Positions 1 through 18,315 of a DNA stretch of 64,000 nt are shown here, piece after piece. Each line of letters starts with the position of its first letter. The stretch's first letter is position 1. Location of the stretch: positions 62,001-126,000 of the forward strand of contig JAUIRK010000376.1 in NCBI GenBank assembly GCA_030549495.1, read 5' to 3'. The translations under genes were made by a program, and so were the position numbers. The DNA comes from Nectonema munidae (lineage: Eukaryota > Nematomorpha > Nectonematoida > Nectonematidae). Below the pieces are notes generated by a model. It searched no databases. It saw only the letters and a list, made by a program, of their open reading frames with translations, and was not told where the DNA came from.

Positions 1-100
1 TGGATGTGAATTTTTTTACATCAGCGGATAATTGATTTGACATCCTAGCGGATGCGGATATCCAAAATAAATTTTTATGCGGATATAAAATATTTTTAAA
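1..100. repeat. Left GATGCGGAT-rich motif block, possible left end of an inverted-repeat element
   Basis: The block contains GGATGTGAATTTTTTTACAT, then several CGGATGCGGAT-like words. A related block lies in the opposite orientation at about 5391-5475, so the two could be the inverted ends of a 5.4-kb element. The left end is cut by the window edge, so no target duplication can be tested. A further CCGATGCGAATGTT word at 243-256 agrees with the right block when that is reverse-complemented. No transposase is recognisable between them. Confidence 0.3.
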
Positions 101-3100
101 AAGTTATGTTTTATATTTTACAGTATCTTACTAGTTTAATCCCTTTTTTACTAGAATTTAAAGACATAACAAATCTTGTAAGTTTTAAACAAAAAAATAA
201 GAAAAGTTTCAATAGATATTTATAAAAATTGATTTTAAATTGCCGATGCGAATGTTTACATGAAAAAAACCTTGGATGAGGTTGTTATTATTTATAAATT
301 CTTCGTTAACGGGTTATTAAAATGCAAAGGGAGGTGTGGGCGTTCATTTGGACAAATCAAATCCAATTTCACTGAAAGAAAAAGGAGGATTGATTTAAAA
401 GGCTTAGGATGAATCAATTAATTATATTAATCCTTCAAGGAGAAATAGATGAAAAGAAAGAGAACATTGAGAGAATTCATTATAAACAGCGATGAGACTA
501 TATCGTTGTGCGCACATTCTCTCGAGTGTTTGTATGCTACCGAAGTAAGATACAATTTATTGCATAAAAATTGTTTATACCTATATTTTCGATGCATTCC
601 ATTTAACTACACGTCAAAAGAGCCGACTTATTCTTCTCTTGAATTCCTTTGCTAAATCGCTAAGTTACGCATTATTATCACATTAGTGTATCACATCAGA
701 TATGTAAATATAGAAATCGGAATTGCGAAGATACATTGTATATTATTTGTTCGTTTATCTTTCTCTATTTTACAGATTTCTAAATCACAACCTCTATTGA
801 GTCTTATTTTTTTCTATTCATTGCTCTGGATTACCTTTCTGCCTGCTTGAAAAACGAACTAAATACGATCACACTTCCTCTAATTTTTATCGATAAATTT
901 TTTTGACAATCTTAAAACGTCATTCATCTCTCAGCAAATGAGTGACATAGGTAGAAGATCAATCAAAGCTTATTGATGGATTATTATTATCTCACCAAAA
1001 TATCAGTTATGCTGAGGCTTCCGCTTGTTCGCTATGGAATTTTGCACCCTGTTAATACTTTTAGAGTGCAAATTTCGAATAACCAAGAAAGTAAAGTTCA
1101 AAATGTCGCCTTTAAAAAAGAAATTTGCATCAACCTCGATCCATGTAAAAATAAATGATCTATAAGCAGCACAAAAATCAATGCTTCTAGAAGAGATACT
1201 GTTGGCCTTGTTAATTCCTCTTAAAATACACAAGTAACTTCATTTTGAAAAATAAATTTGAAATCCTGAGTAATGAAGAAGAATTTAAGAGCATGGATCC
1301 ATTCCTAAATCTATTCCAATTGATTTGAGTATTAAATCGCTTCATTTTTGCAACTATCATATTTCAAAGGTAGGAAGGGTAAAGTTAAATAGAACAATTA
1401 AACCAAAACACAAAAAAACTTAAATTTGAGATCAAAAAACTTATAAAAAAATTTTATCAGTTTCAGCTGTCCAGAATTAGAAACTCCAAGACTCGTAAGT
1501 GATAAATTCGATCACTGCATTATATTTTGCTAGGCCAAGAATCAGATATGCCTCAACTATTCAAAACTAGACCAAACAGCTAATAATAATTGCCGAAAAA
1601 CAATATATTGGTGCATAGATGATCACAATTACAACGTTTTGAAGGAAAATGAATTTTGTAGGAAATTTCATTTAGGTATGTTAGTCTTATATATATGTGT
1701 TTTCTATTTTCCACTTCACATAAGAAAATTCGTAATTTCCTAGCAGAATCTCCTAATATTTTTACAAACGATGACTAAACTATTTAGGTTAGATTTAACC
1801 TAAACATCATTGATTTACGTAAAAAAAAACATTAAGGTCTGATAGTCCCTTAATCTCCCAAGTTGGTTTGACCTTCTCTAATAAAGAAATGAAAAAGTTC
1901 ATGTATAAAAAATTCCCAGATATACTCCTTAACGCTAAAGACTATATATATTTTTTTTTTCTGCAACTCTTTGCCTGTTACTTCTTGCTTTAGAAAAAAT
2001 TTCGTAACCTCTCTCATATAAAGAATTTTAATTATTTATCTTTTGGATTAAGGTGCTCTCATAAACTTTTGCCTTGAACTTCTCCACAAATACTTAGTTT
2101 CTGGTGAAATTTTTGACATTCCTTACCTTACCCTGGCTTTTAAAACCCAAATTTTATCAATCTTGATGTAAAAACGAGTAATTGCGGACTTAAAGCTGCA
2201 CCTGTCCTCTCCTAAAACAAAACAATCCTCTTTCAAGAATAGGTCTCATGACTTTGCCTTTCATTTTAGAGCATTTTTTATCAAGGGCAAATGTCAGTCC
2301 TATTTTCTCTCTCTAAATACATTGGTAAATCCGATTTTCTTATTGAATGTCCTTACTTCTCTATTCTTTAGCTCATCTAAACCAAAATCATAAGCATCCT
2401 ACAACTTCGTTTTGTTTTTTTAACTCAAAATCACAAAGGCGTTCAAGGCAAATATCCGAACATCAATATTTTGTCAAATATTCTCTCTCTGTGTGTCTTT
2501 ATGTCTAAATCTTCCTGTTCAAGATTTACCAGGTGTTGACTCATCTACCAAAGACACTCTTCTATTCGAGCCTTCATATTCTAAAATATTGGTTTCTCCT
2601 TTCAAAGTTGCACTTAAAAGGAAAGCGCTTCATCTTTGCTACCAAAAAACTTATTTCACTTCCCTCCTACTTCACCCATTTTTGCTCCATTTCAACCATA
2701 AAACTTCTCCGAGAATTTAAGAAATATTTAAATTGCTTAAGTTCTAAGTTGGCATTTAGATTGATTCAACTATAAAAAAAATTCTTACTTGAAGATTTTG
2801 TTTTCTTGCCATTGAAGATTCAGTTTACCTGACGTCTAAATGTCAAGACCTAAGATTTACTCAAAAACACTACATTTTTTGCAGTTAGAACCACCTTAAG
2901 CTAACTGAAACATTATATCCTTCATTATCACATCTCGATACCCTTTTTTCAGATTATTCATGCCTATTCTATTTCTGCTTTTTACACTCTTATTCCCATT
3001 AATTACTTTTTTTCGTTTTTTATGTTTTTCTTACTTTGCGTGTTTTTTTTATTTTGATAATTAGCTGACAATCTTAATACCAATATCTATTACAACCGTT

Positions 3101-3486
3101 TGCCAGATTTTGAGTAGTCTGTCTTACAAGAGATCAATAATAATAAAAATAATTAATCAATCAATACCTATTTTCGATCCATAATTATTCTATTTTCATA
3201 TAAAAAGAAAAAAAGGTTTCCCATAAAAATATGCGTTATTCCAATCATTTTGCTTGTCAATAAAGGGAATTTATCAACTTCAATCCATGAATCAAAAAAT
3301 CTACTATTTTCTTTTAATATAAATTGATTGTTTTCTTACGCGTGAAGTGCGTTGAGAAATCGCATAAATCTAAATAGATGGAGTCCTCAGTGTTAAAAAA
3401 AGGGATCAAGTTTATTTTCTAATATAACAATATCAATTTTATTAAATTTGATCCTATATTTTTATTTTTTTTTCTAATTTATTCTG
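101..3486. other. Intergenic, no gene recognised
   Basis: AT-rich sequence with short open frames only (at most about 80 codons). None resembles a known protein or carries convincing splice signals. Apart from the GATGCGAATG word near 243 I see no organised repeat. Confidence 0.5.
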
Positions 3487-3612
3487 TTAGTTAAAATTGG
3501 GAAGGCCTATCTTTACTTATTAAAAATCTGGGGTGCTTTTCTTTACTAGTCAAAAATCGGGGGTGCTTTTCTTTACTGGTCATTTTTGGGAGTGCTCATC
3601 TTTACTTGATCC
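3487..3612. repeat. 30-bp minisatellite, about 3.5 units
   Basis: Successive units begin with CTTTACT at 3511, 3541, 3571 and 3600 and contain GGGGTGCTTTT or a close variant. The first two full units differ at a few positions, the third is more diverged, and a degenerate half unit precedes them. The array is non-coding and of unknown role. Confidence 0.7.
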
Positions 3613-5390
3613 AAAAAAAGTATACACAAATGGAGTTCCAGCCGCAAAATTACAAATAGGTAGAGTCGGTATGGGAGTCAAAATAGTCTCTTGGAGGGAT
3701 CAGGGGTTGTGTACACGCTAGTTCAACTCTCAGACAAGGTCACTTTTTTCAGAAGCTTATTCTACACACCATGAAACAACTACTTTTTATGTATATCATT
3801 TCTTTCAGAAAATATAACTCAACTTAATTATACACGGTATGCTCAAAAATTAAGAGGGGAAGAGGGGGGAAGAATCCAACACTATCTCGACCCCGATAAT
3901 CCAAAAACTTTGCTCTCTGCTTAATCTATGGAAGATCAATATTGTTTTTAACTTGTCAAGACAAAAAAATACAACTCAAACTAAAAAAATAGATGTTTCT
4001 AACTGCTACACAAATTTCTCAAGGGGGCAGGATTTTTTCTTGTTTAAACAAATCTTTGATTGCATTTTTATTATAATCATGGACCAATAGTTTAAATTTA
4101 AAAAGGTATAATATCACAAAATGATTCTTAAAAGTAGGATATGATTTTATTATCGGTGAAACTAAAAAATTCCAACTACCCCCAAATTTTGAAACACGAA
4201 AATGCTCTTGGTTACCGAAAGCAAGTTCTCCTCATATCAAAAATACTTACACAGAATGTTTACAATAATCCAAAACGCCAATTTTCTCCAAAAATTCATT
4301 TATATGGTTTTTATTTTAATCAAGGCCACGTTATGTCGACTCCACATCGTTTGTAGTGTTTTCATGAAGAATGCAAATCAAGAAGTCTCTAATGGTACAT
4401 TCCACTCCATTATCATCTCTAACCCCCATATGTTTCCATGTAGTCCACTGAAAAGTATCTCTTCAGTCAACAACTGATAATTGAAAAGGATATTCAAAGA
4501 GGGAGTGTAAATGTAGTAAGTGAGTAGCGCTCTTAAAATGTGATAGAAAAGATGAAGCGATTACAAAAACAAGAAACTCGAGGTGAACAAGCAAGAAAGG
4601 TCAGAAGGCAAATGAAGAACGCAAGGTTGAAAACGTGAAAAGATCGTGATGACTGTAATTGTGAAACCGGGGGTTACACTTTTAAGGTTGTTAGCGCATC
4701 GATTAGTGAATTCAAAGTGAAGACATGCATTAAGATTGCCTGATAGATGAAGCAACATATGAAGAAGAAAAATTAGAAGGAAGACTCACGCACTTGTTTA
4801 AGAGAACTTTAGGCGTCATTAGTGGAGGTAAAATTAGTATTATGCAAAAGAAGGTACACGTTTGTGTGCGTTGTGGTAAATTCTGGAGGAAATAAGCTCT
4901 GCAGCCAGCTAACTGTGAATTACCGTTAATTTCAAACTTTTTCACGTTTATACAAAATGGACATGATGGCAGTTAACTAAACATGCATTATTGCAATTTT
5001 CAGAATAGTTCCAAATAGTCAACGGAAATCAAGAGCAGGAAACTAGGAGTGTAAGAAGTGGGAATTAAAATATCCAAAAGTAAGCAAATTTGTCCGTGTG
5101 ATTTCAATGGTTTTCAAAAACTACACCCACCACACACATTTGCCATTTGCCTTATACCCATTTTATGAAATAAGAAATAGGAATAGTGAGAGGTAAAAAG
5201 CACATTATTCTTGAATCAACTTGAAAAAATATTATTAACATATTTGAAATTATAAAATGCTATTGTAGAAGATTAGTCTTCAAAATTGTGGTCCTCAAAG
5301 AGTTTAGGTATGCGCTTTTTAACATAAAATTATTATTTTATTCTCTAAATTTTTAAGAAGTATGAAACTTGCGTTTGCTTAGAATAGCAA
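3613..5390. other. Intergenic, no gene recognised
   Basis: Contains only short open frames on both strands, none with recognisable protein similarity. No RNA gene or clear transposon end was found. Confidence 0.45.
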
Positions 5391-5475
5391 TTATGATTTC
5401 CCTCCGCATCCAATAAAAAAATTAATTCTGACATTCGCATCCGCGGGTACAAAAAATTTCACATCCGATACATCT
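5391..5475. repeat. Right GATGCGGAT-type motif block (inverted relative to 1-100)
   Basis: Read on the minus strand it gives CGGATGTGAAATTTTTTG, then GCGGATGCGAATGTC and TTGGATGCGGAGGG, matching the style and order of the block at the window start. This is consistent with the inverted end of a decayed DNA element, but the match is patchy. Confidence 0.3.
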
Positions 5476-6105
5476 TTATTAGATATCGCCTGACAATAAA
5501 AAATCTTTGCTATGAAAAAGTAGTTCATGTATGGAGTGCGCTGGTAATTTCTATAAATGATTATGTAAAATTGCAAGACTTTTTTGTTTTTGTCCTACCT
5601 TTGAACTTGAGTAAAGCCTTAGATTCAGTCAAAGTATGACAGAAAAAAAGTATTTTAAAGAAAATGGAAAAATCCTTTCTCAAAGGCTGCTTGGCGGTGG
5701 TTCGCTCACAAAGTAAAAATGGCGGGAAGAATGAAATGCATCAAGATAATCAATATTACGTGGTATTACGTTATATATTATATATTCTTTAAGAAACTTA
5801 TTTTATTATTTCGTCAAAAGGTTTGTAAGAACTGATTGGATAATCATTCCACAATGTGTTAGTTAAAACGTGAATAAGATAATAACAACTTCAATTTTAA
5901 AAGTCAAAAATGAATTAAAAAAATGCGTGGCCTTGGAAAGGGAATTAACAGATAAAAAGAGCTTTCCAGCGTTGGCCAAGGAATAGAGAGAAGATTGATC
6001 GAACAATTCCTCTGAAGAATCAAGAATTCATTTATGCTTTATTTTTGAGAGTGCGTGTAGCAGATTAGAGGTTTGTTTAAAAAGACGCCATTTAAAAAAT
6101 AATTC

Positions 6106-6111
6106 TTTATT
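6106..6111 (-). promoter_or_regulatory. Polyadenylation signal of the LYSMD-like gene
   Basis: AATAAA on the minus strand, about 55 bases past the TAA stop of the last LYSMD-like exon. Its position supports reading that exon as terminal. Confidence 0.6.
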
Positions 6112-6165
6112 AACGACATAAAAACATGGAATAAAAATGAAAGTATAGTTTTTTAAATATGAAAT

Positions 6166-13196
<7,031 letters not shown>

Positions 13197-13418
13197 TAGG
13201 AATAAATTATAAAAAATAAGGACATCTTTAATTATGTACAAAAATATTATAAAAAATATTTAAAATAAAAACAAATAATTTTTTAGCTGTTTTGAAATTT
13301 ATAATATTAATTTTTGTTATCTTGATATTTTGAATAAACTGTCTTCAGAGACCAATGTAGAACAAAAATTTCCCAATTTGACTCTGATACAGTGGCTAGT
13401 CAGAACGGGGCGTAGGGA

Positions 13419-15402
13419 CAGTAAAACCCTCCTTAGGGACACCCCTGAATAATGAAAACCTTGTTTTAAGGAATAGTTTTTCAAAGTCGCAAATTTTTCC
13501 TATCTTTTAATATTGAGGCCAGCCCCTGCCTAAAGAACACCACTTTTCAAACGTTTGAAACGTTTTCAAGTCCAAGATGGCACTTTTTTATTGTTTTGAA
13601 CTTCCCATTAAAGAACACACTATTATTTTATCATCAAACATACAACATTAATATTTTTAGTAATAAATACAAAAGCATATCTCCCTTTGATATTATTCTT
13701 TTTTAATGTTTTGCTTCGGAACATAAAATATTTTTATCGTCAATTACAATCAATATTACTGTCTTTACTCATAAATACACAAGCATGTTTTTTCAGTATT
13801 GTTTATTTTCTTCATTGTTTTCTACCTCTCATTAATTATAAGCAATACACAATATTTTATTATCGATCATAATTACTTTTACGCTAGCATATTTTAATTT
13901 AGTATTGTTTACCTTTCCACTTTCAAAAAAATTTTACCTTTTTCTGAAAAGTCAAAAGTTCCTAAAAAAGTAAATGCCAATTTCAATCCTTCAGCAAAAA
14001 AATTGAATACATCAAACACTAATGATAATGTTAACGTGTTTGGCAGTGGTTTATTGCCGCAAAAGCCAAGAATATTCCCATTTCTGGCCCCATTTTCTAA
14101 GAAAATACCTTTTTAATAGCTAAAGAATTGTGTTTTAATGATTTCAAAGCGTCAAATGGTTGGTTTGATAGATTCCGTACAAAAAAACAATATTAACTTC
14201 AAAGTGCTAGGTGGTTAAAGTGTGGGTGTGGACTAGAACATTATGTCTACATGTAAACAAAGAATTGTCTCCCTCACTGATTAAAGTCTTTTGTACAGAA
14301 GGGAGACACTAGTCATGGGACAAAATTTCACAAGGAATATTTGACATTTCTTGCTGCAAACACGTGAGTAACGGAGAAATTAAAGCCACTGGTTATTGGC
14401 TATTCCAAAAAAATCCTAGATGTTTCAGAAATGTCAAAGACTATGCAACTCTGCTTGTGGAATGGCGTCACAGCAGAAAGGCATGGATGAATGCAAAGTT
14501 GTTTGAAGAATAGCTTAAAGACCTAAACAAGAGTATGAAAAGGAAGAAGAGAAAGATTTTACTTTTTGTAAATAATGCCCAAGTCATTATAACATCCAAC
14601 TACCTTATGTTGAGTTAAAGTTTTTTGCAGCAAATTGTACTTCTATCGAAAGAGGCCGTTGAGACATTTGATTGCAAAAATTTCCACCGTTGACACCTAT
14701 CAAGAAGTTGTAAATGGAATAAATATTATGGATGCTCAATCTTGGGCAGATGTTACACAGGAAATGATACAAAAGTTTTCTCAACTTGTGGCTTTAAATT
14801 TTTTTAAGGATTTGAAGATCAGAAAAAAGAAAAGTTTGGTGAAGAGCCAGAACTTCTAATGATAAACCTGGCACAATTGCTTGAAACTGAAAGATGTTCC
14901 TAAAGAATATGTTGTTGTAGGGACAAATTTTCAGGTTCATATTTTTGATATGGACGAATGAGAAGAGGAACTCATATCACTCAATTCAAATAAGATACAA
15001 ACAGAAAACATAGAATATACAATTGATAAGAAAGTGTCCTCCAACAAAGGATGAAGTGAAAAAAACATTGACAGTACTAAAACTTTTCAGAAACTTTAAC
15101 TCAAATGCAATTGACAGTGTCCAAAACAGAGACAATCATAAACAAAATTATATCAGAAAAAAGCTCTTGCATAAAAGACTATTTTATGAGTCTTTTATGC
15201 AACATGTAGATGATTGATATTGGATAATACTGATTAGGAATAAATAAATATTTTAATAAGTTGTTTTTATCATTGAAATTGTGTTTATTATTCCATAAAA
15301 CTTGCCCAGTCACTCTGAAAATTCCTTCTCATTAAGAAACACCCTTCAATACGGAACGGTTTGGCAAAGTTACAAAAGTGTTTCTTAAGAGGGGTTTCAC
15401 TG
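13419..15402 (+). mobile_element. Decayed Tigger/pogo-type DNA transposon
   Basis: Terminal inverted repeats: CAGTAAAACCCTCCTTAGGG on the left, CAGTGAAACCCCTCTTAAG read from the right end. Pieces of a CENP-B/Tigger-type transposase are readable on the plus strand: SNGWFDRFRTKK near 14160 (DNA-binding region), KILLFVNNAQVHYNIQLP near 14555 and RPLRHLIAKISTVDTYQEV near 14655 (catalytic region), and a C-terminal PPTKDEVKKTLTVLKLF near 15045. Many stops and shifts break the frame, so it is inactive. It lies about 220 bp upstream of the LYSMD-like start codon. Confidence 0.8.
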
Positions 15403-15599
15403 TATATATATTTTAAAATTTAATGTTTAATATTGTATTATTTTCCTAAATTATTAGTTAATAAAATTTCAAAAAATTCATTACATGCTATGCAAATATA
15501 ATTTATATTATATTAAACTTTCAAAACATCTCATTAATCGTTTTTCTAAAAATATGGTAAAATCACAATTAATACTGAATACGTCAGATTAATGAATTG

Positions 15600-15988
15600 C
15601 AGGGGTCGGGAACCTATGGCTCGCGAGCCAGACATGGCTTTTTTGATGACTGCATCTGGCTCTCAGATAAATTAGGTGGCCTTCAGGATAAAGGGAGGTA
15701 TTGCGATAATGCTTATCCTTCTTGCCAATTCTACACTCTCTTAATTTCGTCATCATTACGAATCACGACGACACAAATAAAGCTGATGATGATGCAGACT
15801 TTGCTTATTAATAAATAACTTCGATAAAACAATGTTGTTTAAAATAAATTCAGATACTATAAAATTGTTGGTCTTCTTTTTCCATTTAGTTGTAATCAGT
15901 ATTTAAAAATATATATGGCTCTCAGAGGATTAGATTTTAAAATATGTGTTTTTTGGGCTCTTTTAGTCAAAAAGGTTCCCGGCCCCTG
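15600..15988. mobile_element. hAT-type non-autonomous element (Charlie-like ends)
   Basis: Begins CAGGGGTCGGGAACCTATGG and ends GTTCCCGGCCCCTG, near-perfect inverted ends. Internal words GCTCGCGAGCCAGA and CATCTGGCTCTCAGATAAAT strongly resemble a hAT family I recall from several fish and other vertebrate genomes. The 8-bp flanks do not match, so the duplication is lost or one flank has changed. No coding capacity. Confidence 0.7.
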
Positions 15989-16589
15989 CTTTAAAGCAAC
16001 ATTTTTATTTTTTTCATTTAATAAATATAACAAACACGTTTATTAACTGGATGATTTATTATTAATAGTTTTAAATTTCTTTTAAGTCATGAGCTGACTT
16101 AAAACTGCCATTGATGTAACTTTTAAATTAGTATCTATTGGGCATAATTCTTCTAAAATTTAAGAACAAACAATATAATTTGACTTAATACTTAGTAGAA
16201 ACATCCTCTTGACTCTTCTCTGCTATCTAATAGCAAGATCATCAACTTTTAACAAAAACGTTTTAATTTTTTAACTAATATTATATATTTAGCAGAAATG
16301 ATATAAAAGGAGATAAGGTATGAAAAATAATTTAACAGTATAAGTATGAATAAATCAACTTTATTTGATAAAATAAATAGAACACTTTTAGGAATTAAAT
16401 AAACAAATTAAAATTTGCCTCACTACAAGCAGAAAATTATATTTGATTCAAAGCAAGGCAAAATATATTATCTTTTTGAAGAGTAAAATTTTGAAGGCTA
16501 ATCTTCTTTATTTCAATTTTTATCTCTTAATTCGCTGGTATATGGTGGAAATTTCTTTTATGCAAATATTAAATTCGACTAACATTTTT

Positions 16590-16740
16590 AGGGACGTGAA
16601 TAATGTTGGTTAGGTACTGGGTTTCGGTATCTCAATATCCTTGGTTCGATCCCATCAAGCCTAATTTACTCACAGTTCGATACAAAAGGCGCAATGTGCC
16701 GTTCGATGAAAATATCCCTCGGTATCTTAACTTTTAAGAA
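16590..16740 (+). repeat. tRNA-like SINE copy
   Basis: GGTTCGATCCC at 16643-16653 is a good RNA polymerase III B box, and GTTGGTTAGGTACTGG about 35 bases upstream resembles an A box. The arms do not pair as a functional tRNA acceptor. A non-tRNA body with GGCGCAATGTGCCGTTCG follows. Best read as a tRNA-derived SINE. Confidence 0.45.
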
Positions 16741-17930
16741 AAAGTGAACTCATATATTTTTAATAAGCTTAAAATGTTCGGCATGCGCCACGTTTCGATT
16801 GAAAATTTCGGTACAGTACGATATCTTTTTTGTATGACCCGTTGAGCTGTATATAAATTTATTAAGTTGAAGCTTGTTAGTTGAGTGAAAATAAATCAAA
16901 GTCAATAAAATTTAATTTGTTAGATGCATTCATACATAAGTTACCTAAACTAGTGTTTACAGGTAACAGCACTCTACCCGGCGTACAGGACTATCGCGAA
17001 TATATCGGCTCATATGATTCAAGTAAATATTCTCTTAACTGTTCTTGCGTTATCATATAGCTTTGTACCATCATCTTTTTATTTTAATGAATCTGTTTGA
17101 TTCAGCTACAACACGTCGTTTCTTATAAACATTTGACCACAGATTCCATCCTTTTTGATTATGTCATCCCTCTTAACAACAATCATATCTCACTTAAAAG
17201 TCCTGAGAATTATAGGTTGCTTATTTAGATTTTGAAGCTTAGAAGTCTCCACCTGTCGACTAATCAATTGCGTATTTCATATCTTGCCGAAATTAAACTT
17301 GAGAGGAAAGATCATTAGCATAAATTGTGCGAAAATGACAATGATTTCATTTATTCTTCTTTTCACTTTGTCAAAGAAGGAATCCTACAGAAGCAAATTT
17401 TTTTCATTTTAAAGGGGCCAAGCAAATGATCCAACACTTCTTGGATTTTTTGTTGAACTGAACTTTTTTCTCATGATATTGACATTGAAAAAGTCACTGA
17501 AATCATCTTGAAATAAATAATTTGGTTAGCATTTTAACTGACCTGTTTATAAAACGAGATTTCATCTTCTTATTTTTTTGAGAAAAACCCCCTGTCTAAT
17601 ACAAAATCTAAAAAAAATTAGGAATTCATCGCTGATTACATAAACTTAAAAAATTAGTTTAGCGAATAATATGGTAGAATTTACTGTTTCACTAATTTTA
17701 TGATATTTAATGTAAATATCTAACTACTTTATGTGAAATTAAAAAGTTTGGATAAAAATAACAAGATCAAATTTTTCACGTCACAATTGTGCTTTGTGGA
17801 TCAAAACGCCACATATCCATATAAGCAATATAAGTTGTAGGTTCAACTAAAAAAACATATATTCAAACACTTTTCAACCCGATGTGCGATTTTTAAAGGG
17901 AATATAGAAAAATCTTAGATTTTATTCAAA
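16741..17930. other. Intergenic between SINE and DLAT 3' end
   Basis: No gene, RNA gene or clear transposon terminus recognised. Confidence 0.45.
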
Positions 17931-17936
17931 ACAAAT
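17931..17936 (-). promoter_or_regulatory. DLAT: Polyadenylation signal of DLAT
   Basis: AATAAA on the minus strand, 250 bases past the DLAT stop codon. This implies a 3' UTR of about 270 bases. Confidence 0.65.
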
Positions 17937-18185
17937 TATATAACATTCAGAAAATGTACAGCAGTAACAAAAGAAAAAAGGCAAACGATGACAAACATTC
18001 GAGGAGATGAAATTAATGTATTACTCGGTAAAAGAAGCAAGGAAAAATTAAGTGCCATTTCATCATAACAAAAGGAAAATACGATTCTAACTTTTCTTCC
18101 AACAAGAAGTGGTGTGCGTGTACAGAAAGGATAGAAAGGGCTGATGACTAGAAGCGAATCACTCAGACGAAGGATAAATACGCTC

Positions 18186-18315
18186 TTACAAAAGTAAGAG
18201 AGTTGGACTCTCCATGTACTTTTTAAAATGCTGCATCCATTGTGCTCCAACGGCTCCATCAACAACTCTGTGATCGGCGCCCAGAGTTGCGGCCATGAAC
18301 GGCACGATAGAAAAG
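18186..18315 (-). CDS. DLAT: DLAT exon 9
   Basis: Residues 481-522. Acceptor GTGTTTAG|C. Carries [16 protein letters not shown] with the catalytic His and Asp, and ends PTLLLL followed by TAA, like other E2 C-termini. Confidence 0.95.

Noticed and set aside
16590-16680. Functional tRNA gene
   Set aside because: The B box is good, but the acceptor arms do not pair and a SINE-like body follows. The same applies to 37810-37893 and 45100-45135.
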